A DNA stretch of 48,941 nucleotides from Cyanophora paradoxa. Lineage: Eukaryota; Glaucocystophyceae; Cyanophorales; Cyanophoraceae. This document shows, piece after piece, positions 38,601 to 48,941 of the stretch (position 1 is the first letter of the stretch; every line of letters starts with the position of its first letter). Location: contig QPMI01000349.1 of the NCBI GenBank assembly GCA_004431415.1, forward strand, positions 1-48,941, given 5' to 3'. The notes beneath the pieces are model-generated. The model had not been told where the DNA came from, ran no database searches, and saw only the letters and a program-made list of their open reading frames with translations. Both the position numbers and the translations under genes were made by a program.

Positions 38601-41600
38601 AGTCGCCGCTGGAGCGGAGGAAGAGGACGTGGGGCCCCTCCTGCGCCCCGCCCCGCCCCACCGCGAACCCGCCCGCAGCGCCGTCCGCCCCACCCCGGCG
38701 AAGAGCGGCGGCGCGGCCGGCCCAGCGCCCCCGGGGCGGCCCCGAGGAGGAGGAGGTCGGTGCCGTTGGAGGGGACGAGGCGGAGGGCGCTCTGCGGGCC
38801 CGTCGCCGCCAGCCGCTCCAGGCGCGCCCGCTGCACCACCAGCGTCTCCGGCGGCGCCAGCGGCGCCTGCAGAGCGCCCCAGCGCAGCTCGTAGCCGCAC
38901 CCGCGCCGCACCACCGGCCGCGGCCCCGCCGCCTCCGCCTCCGCCCCGGGCCACGTCGGGACGCCCTGCGGGGCGTGAGCCGGGGCGAGGGGCGCGGGGC
39001 GGGGCGGGGCGCACGGGGGCCGGGGCGGGGGCGACGCGGAGCTGCTGGAAGTGGGCGGCGGGAGAGCCGACGGCGACGGCGAGGAGGACCGACGCGTACG
39101 GCGCCGCCGGCAGGAACGTCTTCCGCGTCACCGCGATCCCGTCTGGCCCCGCCCCGCTCGGCCCCGCCCCGCGCGGCGCCGCGGGCGGGGAGGGGGAGGC
39201 GCACTGGGCTGGTCGGAGGCGGCGGAGGAGGTGACGAGGGCGGGCGGGGGCGGCGACGCCCGAGGCGGCGGGGTCGCCGGGGGCGGCGGTGCGGAGGGAG
39301 GAGCCGTCGGCGAAGAGGGCGGCCCACGCGCCCCACGGCCACCGCCCTACCGCCGCCTCCGCCTCCCGCAGCCTGCTGGCCGGGTCGGCGCGGGGCGGCG
39401 GGGGCGGGGGCGGGGCGGGCACCGCGGGGCGAGCTCCCAGGCCTCGTTGGGCACCGCCAGGAAGGTCCCCGCCGCCGGGCTCCCTGCCGCCTGCGCCAGC
39501 GCCGCCGCCGCCGCGCTCGCCGCGTCGAAGGTCTGCTGGAGGAGCTCGGCGGGGGCGGGGGGTGGGGCCTGCGCGGGGTGGTGCCCGTCGAGCGCCCCGT
39601 ACACGCTCGTCCCTGCGCCGGCCTCAGGCAAGGCCGTTGCACAGAGGGCGGGCGGGGCGGGGCGGGCCGTCGGAGACGAGGGCGGGCGCGAGGCTGAGGA
39701 GGGCGAGGGCGGACGTGGCGTTCTCGCCCTGGGGGAGGTAGAGGGCCTCCCCGAGGGGCGCGAACGCGAACGCGGGGGGGAGCCCCTGAAGCCCCGCAGC
39801 CCACCCCGGCACCACACGCTGCACCCCCGTCACGCGGGGCGGGACCGGGCGGGGCGGGGCGGGGCGGGGCGGGCCTGGGGGAGGCCGTCGAGGAGGCGGA
39901 GCTTCGCGAGGGCGCCGTCGGCGGCGAGGGCGTAGAGCCAGGCGTCCCCCGGCGGGGGCACGAAGATTGCCACGGGCGGCCCGGGGAGGCGGAAGGGCGG
40001 GGCGAGGGGCGGGAGCCCGCCGGGGACGAGGGCCGCGGCGCGGGAGATGGAGCCGTCGGGGCGCAGGGCGAGGCGCAGCAGGCCGCCCTCGAGGGTCGCC
40101 GCCAGCAGCGCGCCCCCGGCCGGCTCCGCCACCACGCACGCCACCCGCCCGTCCCCGCCCCCAGCGGCGTGCCCGGCGCCCCGCCGGGCCCCGCGGGTGC
40201 GCCACGACGCGCGCGGGGTCGGGGTAGGGGGCGGCGGGGTCGGCGAGGGAGACGGCGAGGACGCGCGAGGGCGCCGCCGTCGAGGAGAAGAAGTAGGCGA
40301 AGGGGGCTTCCGGGTGCAGGGCCCCCGAGTCCCAGCGCAGCGCCGGCCCGGGGCCCGCGCCGGGGGCGGCGAGGGCGGCGGCGGGGATGGAGCGGAGGAG
40401 GGCCATGTCGGCGGTGCGCACAACGGCGACGGCCCCCGCGAGGCCGACCAGCGCGAGGGCGCCGTCCCGCGTCACCACCAGCGCCGCCCCGCCGGCGTCC
40501 GCCAGCTGCGCCGCCGTCACCCGCGCCAGGCTCCCGCGCGCCGTCGAGACCTGCGGGCGGCGGCGGTCAGGGAGCAGGGGCGGGCGGGCTGCGGGGGCGG
40601 GGGCGCCTTGAGGAGGCGGGCGAGGGTGCCGGGGGGCCCGTTGAGGAGCACGTAGGCCGCCTCGTGCGGCCCCGGCCCGAAGGCCACCGCCGCCGGCCCC
40701 TCCTCCCCGGGCCCCAGGCGCAGCTCGGCGCTCGGGCGAGGGCCGAGAGGGCGCGGTCGTAGCGGGCGAGGTGCGCGGGGCCGCCGCCCCGCGGCTGGCG
40801 CGCCACCAGCAGCGTCGCCCCTGCCCCGTCGAACGCCGCCGCCCGCGCCTCCCCGGCCCCGGCGGGGGGCGGCCCGCCCTCCCCCGCCACCCGCGCCGGC
40901 CCGTCGAAGCCGGCGAGGGGCTCGTAGGTGAGGGAGAAGCCGCCGGCCTGCGTGGTGGCCGCCGACACGGGCTGCGCGCCCCCGTCGCTAGCGAAGACGA
41001 CGAGGGCGTAGGGCCCGGAGGTGAGGATGTCTGCGCAGGCCGCTCGCTCGGAGGCCGGAGGGTGCTCCGAGGGGGCGGGGGTGCGGGGCGCTCACCGGGG
41101 ATGTTGAGGCCCGAGGTCGGCGAGGCGGCCGCCGCCGCGGGGTCCGCCCCGCTCACCGACGAGGAGAAGGGGTAGAAGCCGAGCCCGCCCGAGTCGAAGA
41201 GGAGCGGGGCGGCCGGCGTGAGGCCGTCGTAGATCTGCGGGGCAGGTCGGGGGCGGGGCGGGGCGGGGCGGGGCGCGGGGCGGGCTGGCGGACGCGGAGG
41301 GAGTCGGTGGGGTCGATGGCGTAGCGCGTGAAGAAGAGGCGCAGCTTGTCCACCGGCCGCTGCGCCCCGCTGCGCACCCGTCACCCGCCCCGCCGTGGAC
41401 GTGGCGGGGCGGGGCGGGCGGGGGCGGGGGCGGGGCCGGGCGCACAGATTCCCGCCGGTGGCGTTGGCGTTGGGCGCGATGGCCCAGCGGCAGTGGGCGT
41501 TCGGCTCGTACCGCCCGCCCGCCGGCGCGCCGTCCGTCACCGTCCCGAGCGCGCCACGAAGACCACCGCCCGCTGCGCCTCTTCAACGCCGGCGGCGCGG

Positions 41601-44070
41601 GGCGGCGCGGGGCGGGGCGGGCCTGCGGGGGCCGGAGGTGCCGGCCAGGGCTGCAGCGCCGTCCACGTAGTGGTGCCCGCCGGCAGCCGGCGCCAGGACC
41701 GACTCGTCGTAGCAGCAGAGCGCTGCGCGGCGCCGGCCTCGGCGCAGGGCGGGCGGGGTGGCGGGGCGGGCGGGGCGGGGGGGCGGACCCGGGGCGAGGG
41801 AGAAGCACTCGGAGGCGCCGGCGGAGAGGGACTCGTTGACGGCGCGCACGAGCACCTGGAAGGTGGCGGGCAGCTCCCCCGGGGCCCCCGCCCCGTACGC
41901 CCCCCGCAGGCTGCAGGGGACGCGCCAGTCGACGGCCCCCGCACCGCCGGCCACGGGGGCGGCGGGGGCGAGCAGCACGGGGAGCTCGCCCCCCGCGGCC
42001 GCCCCGAAGACCACGCTCACCGCCGCCACCGCCACCCCCGGCCCCAGGCCCCTGCCCGCCCTCCCTCGCACGAGGCGGGGCGGGGGGCGGGGCGGGGCGG
42101 GGGGCGCACTGGAAAGCGATGCGGCAGGTGTCGCCGGTGCGGCAGCGGGCGGGGGCGCCGGCGGTGAGGCCCGAGGTGGACTCGACGGTGATGCGGACGG
42201 GGGTGACGAGGAGGAGGTCCCCCGCGGGGTCCGCCCCCCCGTTCATCGGGAAGGCCCCCGGCGCGGGGTCGCTCGTGGAGCCCCCGACGGGGGTGCCGCG
42301 GGCGGGGAGGTAGAGGCCGGCGGTGAGGGAGGGGGCCCCGAGGGTGAGGAAGCCTGTGTACTTGCCAACCACGCGGGCCCGGTGCCAGCCCACCGGCGGG
42401 TTCCCCGTCGCCGACGTCGCCGCCCCGGAGAGCGCCGGCGCCCACGCGATGCTCCCCGCCGCCCCGGGGCCCACCGCCCCCGCCGACTGGACGGTGACCC
42501 AGGCGGCGGCGCCCGGGGCGGGGGCGACGGAGGGCAGGGAGGCGTTGCTGGCGTCGAAGGGGCCGACGAAGGCGAGCTGCGCCTCCACGCCCACCAGCGC
42601 GTACGGGCCCGTCCCCTTCAGCCCGCAGCCCCCGTGGGCCCCGCAGTCGTACCACCCTGCCACCCCCGCGCGTCGGCCCCCGCCGCGGCCGCGGGGCGGG
42701 CGGGCGGGCGGGGCGGGGCGCGGACCGCCGTCGTAGGTGTAGGAGAAGGTGCAGGCGGAGCCGAGGGTGCAGACGGGGAAGCAGCGGGGGCCCGAGGCGG
42801 CGGCGGGGTGCGGGCGGTGGCGAGGAGGAAGCGGGTGAGGAAGGGGACGGCGTCGGCCGGCGCCGCGTACGCCGCCAGCGCCACCCGCGCCACCCCTGCC
42901 GCCCCGCCCGTCACCCCCGCGGCGCCGCCGGGCGGGGGCCGGGGCGGGGGCACCGGGGAGGACGGAGGGGTCGCTCGCGCAGGAGGCGGCCACGAGGTAT
43001 GTCCCGGCGGCCTGCGCGGGGCTGACGCTATGCTGCGCCGTGGCCCCCGGCAGCAGCGACGCCGCCACGGTCACCGCCGCCCCCGCCGCCGGCGCGAGCA
43101 TCGCGTACGCCACCCGCGCCCGCGCGCACGTCGTCCCCGCCGCCGCCGCCCACCCGAAGCCGTACGCCGCCCCGGCCTGGAGGCCGCCTGGGGCGGCGAG
43201 GGAGAGGGCGAGCTGCCAGGCGGGGGCGATCGCGACAGTGGCCGACGCCGTCGCGAGCACGCCGGCGGCGGCGGAGAGGACCGACAGCCTGCACGCCCAT
43301 CCCTCCCACGTCAGGGAGCGCTTCGCAGCGCTTCGCAGGGGGGCCGCGGGGGCGGCGGAAGCGGCGCACCGCAGCGTGTAGCTCGTCCCCGTGACCCAGC
43401 GCTCAATGCCGCCGTCGGCGCGCGCCACGCACGGCGGGAGGGCCTGACGAGGCGCCTCGCATGCGAGCGCGCGTGAGGGGGCGGGCGGGCGGACCGTGGA
43501 GGGAGGGTCCCAGAGGGTCGGCGGGCCCGTCCCCGCCGTCGGGTCCGCCGCACAGGCGGCCGGCTGGGCGACCCACGTCCCCGGGTCGGAGTTCCTGCGA
43601 CCTCGCTTCGTCGGACTCCGCTAGACGGCGATTCCTGGGCAGCCAGCGCGTACCAGCTTGACGCCGCCGAGCAGTTGGCGCAGTTTGTCAGGGTTGTTAT
43701 GAAGAGATTCCCGCGATAGAGATCGATCTGCGCGCCGTCCGCCAGCGTCGGCGCGGCGGCGCAGCGGCGCGCGCGCAGGGCGCAGCACCTGGTGGCACAG
43801 GCCCGGCGAGTCGAAGTTGCTGCGGCAGCGCAGTGCCGCAGGCGCGCCCACCCGCCACCATCCCGTCGTGCCGAAGCTGAGGCTCCCCGTAAACGACTCT
43901 GATGCCGCGCTGTTCCCAAGTGTGCTCGCTTCCAGCGTTATGATGGACGCCGGCGGCAGCTGTGCGGCGGCCAGCTGCAGGCCGGCCAGGAGCAAGAGGA
44001 CCAGCGCCGCCAGATGGGGCCTGCCCGGTCCAGATGCTCCAGGGCTATCTACAAAGCCCGCGCGGGCCAT
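35658..44070 (-). CDS. Very large modular type I membrane protein (Kre9/KNH-like modules, CUB, propeller-like region, TM)
   Basis: The ATG at 44070 gives MARAGFVDSPGASG and a strong signal peptide (AALVLLLLAGLQLAAA|Q). Exon 2 reads IDLYRGNLFITTLTNCANCS, a Kre9/KNH-like start. Further extracellular modules follow (WVTGTSYTLRC, TCARARVAYAML, CTFSYTYDG, FLTLGAPSLTAGLYLP), then a CUB-like domain: GRYEPNAHCRWAIAP, VDKLRLFFTRYAIDPTDSLR, IYDGLTPAAPLLFDSG, LTSGPYALVVFASDGG. A propeller-like stretch of short repeats comes next (GALLAATLEGGLLRLALRPD, AWLYALAADGALAKLRLLDG), followed by more Kre9-like units ending in LPLGSYYLRAAS, FYQLEVRTAG and VYYIRAEALEDD. Near the C-terminus, PLVPILVGCLGVPLAALLGA followed by LALYCRRR is a transmembrane helix with a basic stop-transfer, then a short tail ending DGTPAEDA. 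Dozens of GC-rich introns make exon borders provisional. Secreted or cell-surface and probably carbohydrate- or matrix-binding. Two adjacent genes rather than one cannot be excluded. Confidence 0.7.
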
Positions 44071-44276
44071 CCTGCCCTGCAAAACTAAACTTGCCCTCCA
44101 CGAGGCGCCCGGTCCTTTCGGCGTGGTCTATTCCAAATCCTTAGCTGCGACTCGGACACCGCTTTTGAGCTGAATCCGTGCGCTGCCGGCGGTCAGAAGC
44201 GGTGCTCAGGGGGGTATCGATGCAGCCAAACCTGGCTGAGAGTAGGGCTCGGCGCTTGGCACGCGACGGCAGCTAA
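44071..44276. promoter_or_regulatory. Divergent region between the membrane-protein and EF-hand genes
   Basis: Short spacer that probably includes 5' exons of the EF-hand gene (an ATG at 44219, MQPNLAESRARR, could start it, but no clean join was found). Confidence 0.35.
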
Positions 44277-45173
44277 GAAAGCTCGGTTGCGGTCATCACT
44301 GAGATCCCGGCGGACGTCGTCGCTGGTGCCGGCGCCTCGGCACCAGCAGTCACTGATGTTTCAGTCCGGGCCGGCCTTTTCCGTGAGCGATGACGACGGG
44401 CGCATCTTAGCTCGATGTGAGTCGGACGCGCGCCCGTCCGCCCGCGCTGGGTCGCTGAACGTGCCTGTCAGCGTGGGCGCGCTACGATGGCGACAGGGAC
44501 GGCAAGCTGACACCGGCCCAGCTGAAGCGGTGCACGCGCTCGCAATGCAGACGCCCATGCCGCGCGTAGCCGCCGAGCGGCTCATGGAGCCGACGCGCGT
44601 CCAGGTTCCTGCAGGATTTCGTGGGCGGGGCGGGGCAGCACGAGGAAGTGGTGCAGATGATCGTGTCGGACCTGGCGCAGGAGCACCAGCAGATCAGCCC
44701 GGCGGCGTTCATGGCCTACGAGCGGTCGCTGCACCTCTCGCTCAAGGACACCTCCTCGGCGAGCCTCCGCGAGCTCTTCGACATCCTCGACGGCGACCGC
44801 GTCCGCCCCGCCCCCCGCCCGCCCCGCCCCCCGGCCCGACGCGGGGCGGGGCGGGGCAGGACGGGCGGATCGGGGTGCAGGACCTGCTGGCGGGGAGCGC
44901 GGTGCCGGCCCTCACGAAGCAGGAGGCGGAGCACATGATCGAGCAGTACGACGCCGACGGCGACGGCGCCCTCTCCTGGGAGGAGGTGCCCCCGGGCCCC
45001 GCCGGCCCCCCCGCCCCCGCGCTGGCGCGGTCGCCCCGCCTCACGGGCCCGCGCAGTGGCTCCGCACGCAGGTCGACGAGAAGCAGTCCCACGGCCACGG
45101 CCGCGCCTCTATACTACGGCCCCGCGGTGCGCCCCCCGCGCGAGCTGCGCCCCTCACTCGAGGGCTCCCTTGA
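44277..45173 (+). CDS. EF-hand calcium-binding protein (N-terminus unresolved)
   Basis: The first visible exon (to 44392) reads VITEIPADVVAG. It is joined through GT-AG introns to exons 44472-44529, 44605-44800, 44860-44985 and 45057-45173. A 75-base intron at 44530-44604 was chosen because it restores LKRFLQDFVGGAGQ and removes an in-frame TAG. Three EF-hand loops are visible: DGDRDGKLTPAQ, DGDRDGRIGVQD (split by an intron between Arg and Asp) and DADGDGALSWEE, with good helices between (EEVVQMIVSDLAQEH, LKDTSSASLRELFDIL, KQEAEHMIEQY). The ending is WLRTQVDEKQSHGHGR plus a Pro/Arg tail. It is a calmodulin- or calcineurin-B-style sensor, exact class unknown. The start codon was not found. Confidence 0.75.
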
Positions 45174-45394
45174 CGGCCCAGCGCAGGCGGCAAGCCAGAC
45201 TCGTAGGCCGTGGATTCCTCGTGACTGACCTAAATGTAGCGCAACTAGCTCCTAGATAGGCCTAATAGATTTACAAAAAGTGACAAGGAAAAAAACATGC
45301 GCTAGCAAGCTGGCCGGGCGCCAAGGTGGAGAGCGGCGGGCGAAAAAGGAGGGATGCTGATCGAGAGCGCGGCAGGCGCGCGCCGCCTCAAGAT

Positions 45395-46133
45395 CTATCG
45401 GTGGCCCGGCGCGGGGTTCTCCTTCAGCGCGCGGATCCGCCTGATCCACTCGATCATGGATCCGTCCGCCCAGCTGGCCCGGCTGTTGAAGCAGTACCTG
45501 CCGCGGAGAGGTCGGTCGGCACGCCCCGATACTTGCGGGCTGAGCGAATTCCACTCACTCGTGTATGTAGTGGTTGCTCGGGAGGTGGACAGCCCCTGAG
45601 CACGATCGCTTAACCATGAACCACCGGACCAGTAACTGGATTAAATCCACCTGCCACTGTAGGATTGGCCCCCCAGATTAGCTTCTGCCTCATATTGCTC
45701 GTCGTACTTAAGCTCGCAAACCGCTGATTGCACAGTGCTGCGCGGCCCGCACGGTCAAGAAGGCCGAGACGTAAGGGAAATCAGGTGGCAGCCATCCGCA
45801 CCGCATCGAGGCATCCTTTCGCCTATGATGGACCTCGTCCCGTTGCTGTCCATCGCTCGCGGGCCGGCGGCGGCGAAAGCCCACAAAGATCCACGCCGAG
45901 CTCTAGCTAGCGCGCAAAAAGATCGGCGCAGGTAGGCTGTATGTAGCTGCGCCAAAGGCAGCTTGTTGCTTGACGTAGAAAGAAAGTCCCAATATGTGCA
46001 GAAAAGGTGCTCCTCCCGAGACTTGATCGGGCATGAGCGCCAGGGCTCGAATCGCCGGCGGAACGTTCCCGCTGATCCCGCCGGACGTTCCTAGCGAGCG
46101 CGGCGCACAGGAATCGCTGGGAAAGAGCGTCAT
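45395..46133 (-). CDS. Probable multi-exon gene of unknown function, C-terminal exons resolved
   Basis: The last exon (45395-45497) joins by GT-AG to a 37-base exon (45559-45595), giving HLPSNHYIHEYCFNSRASW, ADGSMIEWIRRIRALKENP and the stop. The composition (Trp, Tyr, His, Asn, Ile) is protein-like and unlike GC-shadow frames. Upstream, candidate exons read VCELKYDEQYEAEANLGGQS near 45680 and SGNVPPAIRALALMPDQVSG, APFLHILGLSFYVKQQAAFG at 45920-46090, but I could not join them in frame. The gene would be divergent from TOP3A, whose ATG lies 67 bases beyond. No family is recognised; an overlapping plus-strand frame (45354-45599) is less protein-like. Confidence 0.42.
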
Positions 46134-46199
46134 GCGTCAAAGGCATTGATCTGAGCGCATCAGCACGGCCGCAGGCGCTTTTACGGCTCGCTCAGCGCC

Positions 46200-48941
46200 A
46201 TGCGGGTCCTTAACGTCGCCGAGAAGCCCAGCGTGGCGAAAGAGATTAGCAACATACTCTCCGAGGGCCGAGCGCAGCGGGTGCACCGTCCTCCACGCGC
46301 GCACGGCCTGCGCAATTCGAACCTCATCCGCCGCGCGGCACCCGCAGCGCCCTGGCGTGTCGCAGTACAACGCCGTGTTTGAGTTCCCTTTCGACAATGA
46401 CACGTTTTTGGTCACTTCCGTCACCGGGCACCTCATGGGCATCGATTTCGCGGATGAGTACAAAAACTGGCAGGCGCACGACCCGTCGGTTCTCTTCGAC
46501 GCTCCGATCCACAAGTTCGTGCCACAGGTGCATTCTGCCGCATGCTCGCCCCGCGGCGGCGCTTGAGCCCCGCGCAGGACAAGACCGACATCCGGCGGAC
46601 GCTGGAGCGGGAGGCTCCGAGCTGCCAGCGGCTCATCCTGTGGCTCGACTGCGATCGGGAGGGGGAGAACATTGCGTTCGAGGTGATCGATGTGTGCACG
46701 AGGGTGAACCCGCGCCTGCAAATTCTCCGCGCCCACTTCTCGGCCCTCATCCCGCGGTGCGGGCCCTCCGTCGCCGCGCGGGCGCCGGGGCGTGAGGCGG
46801 GGCGGCAGGGAGATCGTGCGGGCGGCGCGGGGGGCGGGCCCGCCGAACCGGCTCTTCGCGGAGGCGGTGGACGCGCGGCAGGAGATCGACCTCCGCCTCG
46901 GGGCCATCTTCACCCGCTTCCAGACCCTCCGCTTCCGCAACCGCTTCCAGGGCCTCGACTCCGTGATCAGCTACGGGCCCTGCCAGTTCCCCACGCTGGG
47001 CTTCGTGGTGGAGCGCTTCTGGCGGCGCGAGGCGTTCGTCCCGCGGCCCTTCTGGAGCATCGTCCTCGAGCACGAGGCGCCCGGCCCTGGCGGGGAGCCG
47101 ACGCGCGCCATCTTCGCCTGGGGCCGCGGCCGCCTCTTCGACCGCGCATCCACCGTCGTCATCTTCGAGGCCCGCCGGCGCCGCCCCCGCCGCCCCGCCG
47201 GGGGGCGACGGGCGCGCAGGAGTGCGTCGAGGAGCGCGTCGCCGAGGTCGTCAGCGTGCAGCGCAGGGAGAAGCGCCGCTGGTGCGCGAGCCGGCCGCGC
47301 GGCGGGGGCCGCTCTGACGGGGGGCAGGCGCCCGCTGCCGCTGGCGACGGTCGAGATGCAGAAGCAGATCTCGCGGCGCCTCCACATCTCCTCCGAGCGC
47401 ACCATGAAGGCCCGCCCCCGACCCTGCCCCCGCCCCCCGCCGGGGGGGCGGCGGCTGACGCGGGGGCAGCTGGCGGAGGACCTCTACATGAAGGGCTACA
47501 TCAGCTACGTGCGCCGCGCCCCGGGGGCCCCCGGCGCGCGCTCACGGGGCGCAGCCGCGCACGGAGACGGACCGCTTCCAGCAGGGCTTCGACCTCCGCG
47601 CCCTTGTGCGGGAGCAGTTCGACGACCCGCGCTGGGGCGCCTACGCGCGGCGCCTGCTCGAGGGCGACCCCGAGGGCTTCCGCTGGCCCCGCGACGGGCC
47701 CCACGACGACCAGGCGCACCCCCCCATCCACCCGACCAAGGCCGGCGCCGGCCTGCACGGCGACGAGGCGACGGTGTACGAGTACATCGTGCGGCACTTC
47801 CTCGGGTGCTGCTCGGAGGACGGGCTGGGGCACGAGACGGCGGTGACGGTGCGCCTCGCCTCGGAGACCTTCTCCGCCTCGGGCCTCGTCATCTCCGCCC
47901 TCAACTACATGGAGGCCCGCCCCCCGCGCCCGCCCCCGCGCCGCCGCCGGGCCGGGGGTGCTGACGGGGCGCAGGTGTACACGTACGACCGCTGGCGGGA
48001 GAGCTCCATCCCGAACCTCGCGGAGGGCGAGCGCTTCGAGGCGAGGGGCCTGCGGGTGCACGAGGGGACGACGACGGCGCCGCCGCTGCTCGCCGAGGCC
48101 GACCTCATCACCGTCATGGACAAGCAGGGCATCGGCGCGCCCCGCCCGCCCCGCCCCCCGCCCCGGGGCGGGCTTGACGCGGGGCAGGGACGGACGCGAC
48201 GATCGCCGAGCACATCGAGACGATCCTGAAGCGGGGGTACGCGGAGAAGGACGGGCGGACGCAGGAGTTCCGCCCGACGGGCCTCGGCCTCGCCCTCGTG
48301 GAGGCCTACGAGACCATCGGCGTCGACCTCGCCCGCCCCTTCCTCCGCGCCGCCGTCCGCGCCCCGCCCCGCCCCGCCCCGCCCCGCACGGCTCCGCCGG
48401 GCCTCACGGGCGGGGCAGATGGAGGGGGACATGGGGCGGATCACGCGGGGGCAGACGACGCGGGAGGAGACGGTGCGCGCCTGCATTGGCGCCTACCGCA
48501 CCGTCTACACCCGCGTCACCGCCCAGGTCGCCCGCATCGAGCAGGCCCGCCCGCCCCGCACCCCCCGCCCCCGTCCCCCCCTCACCGCCCCCGCAGAGCT
48601 TCGCGCGCTACTTCAGCCCCACGAACCACAGCGACTACCGCGGTGCGGCCGCGCGCCGGGCGCCGCGCGGGGCGGCTGGTGCGAGGGTGCGGCAGTGGCG
48701 GAGGCGGTCTTCGCGAAGTGCGGCGCGTGCCGGCGGCCCATGCAGCTCAAGACGAACGGGGAGGAGCGCATCGCGCACTGCGCCCCCTGCGCCACCTCCC
48801 ACAAGCTGCCCCGCCGCGGCGCCCTCGCCCCGCACCCCGCCGACTGCCCCCTCTGCCAGTTCCAGGCCCGCCCGCCCCGCCCGCCCGCCCGCCGGCCGCG
48901 CCCCGGGCGGGGGCGAGGCGGGAGCGGCAGGTGGTGAACGT
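46200..48941 (+). CDS. TOP3A: DNA topoisomerase III alpha (type IA), C-terminus cut by the window edge
   Basis: Type IA topoisomerase that passes single strands and, with RecQ helicases and RMI1, dissolves double Holliday junctions. The ATG at 46200 gives [20 protein letters not shown], the TOPRIM start with its Glu-Lys. Intron 46281-46347 leads to [26 protein letters not shown] and, after a second intron, [19 protein letters not shown] (TOPRIM DxDxxGE). Then come [54 protein letters not shown] with the catalytic Tyr as the last codon before an intron, [49 protein letters not shown] and a C-terminal zinc-type [20 protein letters not shown]. Introns are GC-rich, with GT or GC donors and CTGAC-like branch motifs. 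There is no obvious N-terminal mitochondrial extension in this reading. Confidence 0.95.

Noticed and set aside
36304-39234. 976-codon plus-strand frame
   Set aside because: Almost only Arg, Gly, Pro and Ala. The minus strand encodes the Kre9-like modules and transmembrane region.
45354-45599. 81-codon plus-strand ORF (MLIESAAGARRLKIYRW)
   Set aside because: The minus strand of the same stretch gives a better spliced C-terminus. The IYRW resemblance to SdhB is too short to count.
1-48941. tRNA, rRNA genes and CRISPR arrays
   Set aside because: I looked for T-loop-like GTTCGA words, conserved rRNA stretches and regularly spaced repeats. The few GTTCGA hits (10487, 12534) lie in palindromes or lack cloverleaf arms, and no arrays were seen.

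Overview
The window looks like nuclear DNA of a GC-rich unicellular alga. Genes are split by many short introns, most of them almost pure G+C, and both GT-AG and GC-AG splice sites are common. A bacterial-type fused glycyl-tRNA synthetase with an N-terminal targeting extension points to a plastid-bearing organism, while TRAPPC2, PSMA3 and TOP3A are ordinary eukaryotic core genes. A haptophyte is my best guess from composition and frequent GC donors; a pelagophyte or another GC-rich alga is possible. No taxonomic search was possible. Gene models below were made by joining exons by eye.

Layout, left to right. 1-112: edge of a minus-strand gene with one STPGR-like motif. 561-5005 (+): organellar GlyRS. 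5006-8274: palindrome-rich spacer, a TATA-plus-conserved block, and a fold-back element with ~400-bp terminal inverted repeats. 8291-10161 (+): Cys/His-rich protein with two SUMO-interaction-like motifs. 10809-12561 (-): protein with a histone-H1-like basic tail. 12865-14403 (-): CBM20 plus endonuclease/exonuclease/phosphatase (EEP) domain. 14971-17105 (+): FIST-domain protein. 17651-18508 (+): small four-exon gene. 18592-19532 (+): truncated, near-identical copy of the FIST C-terminal half. 19879-20486 (-): TRAPPC2, with a U12-type AT-AC intron. 20832-21712 (+): helical protein. 22147-24451 (-): cyclic-nucleotide-binding-domain protein. 24808-26048 (+): PSMA3.

26,176-32,527 is different. A decayed copy of the 3' end of the membrane-protein gene (which lies at 35,658-44,070) is split by a cluster of balanced-composition, pyrimidine-skewed insertions. 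These carry protein ORFs and end in two related 3' tails with short microsatellites. Target-site duplications of 14-16 bp, 5' truncation and one nested insertion with an intact empty site in a paralogue show LINE-style retroposition, yet no reverse transcriptase is present. Two ORF units belong to one protein family that I do not recognise, and a third encodes a very acidic protein.

32,714-34,077 (-): a possibly organelle-targeted PD-(D/E)XK nuclease-like gene, also in lower-GC DNA. 34,078-35,436: an extreme palindrome-rich spacer. 35,658-44,070 (-): a very large, modular type I membrane protein (signal peptide, Kre9/KNH-like modules, CUB, propeller-like region, transmembrane helix). 44,277-45,173 (+): EF-hand protein. 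45,395 to about 46,133 (-): probable multi-exon gene. 46,200-48,941 (+): TOP3A, cut by the window edge.

Most neighbours are divergent or convergent pairs with short spacers and show no shared pathway. Frameshifts inside homopolymers are frequent, so some apparent gene breaks may be assembly errors.
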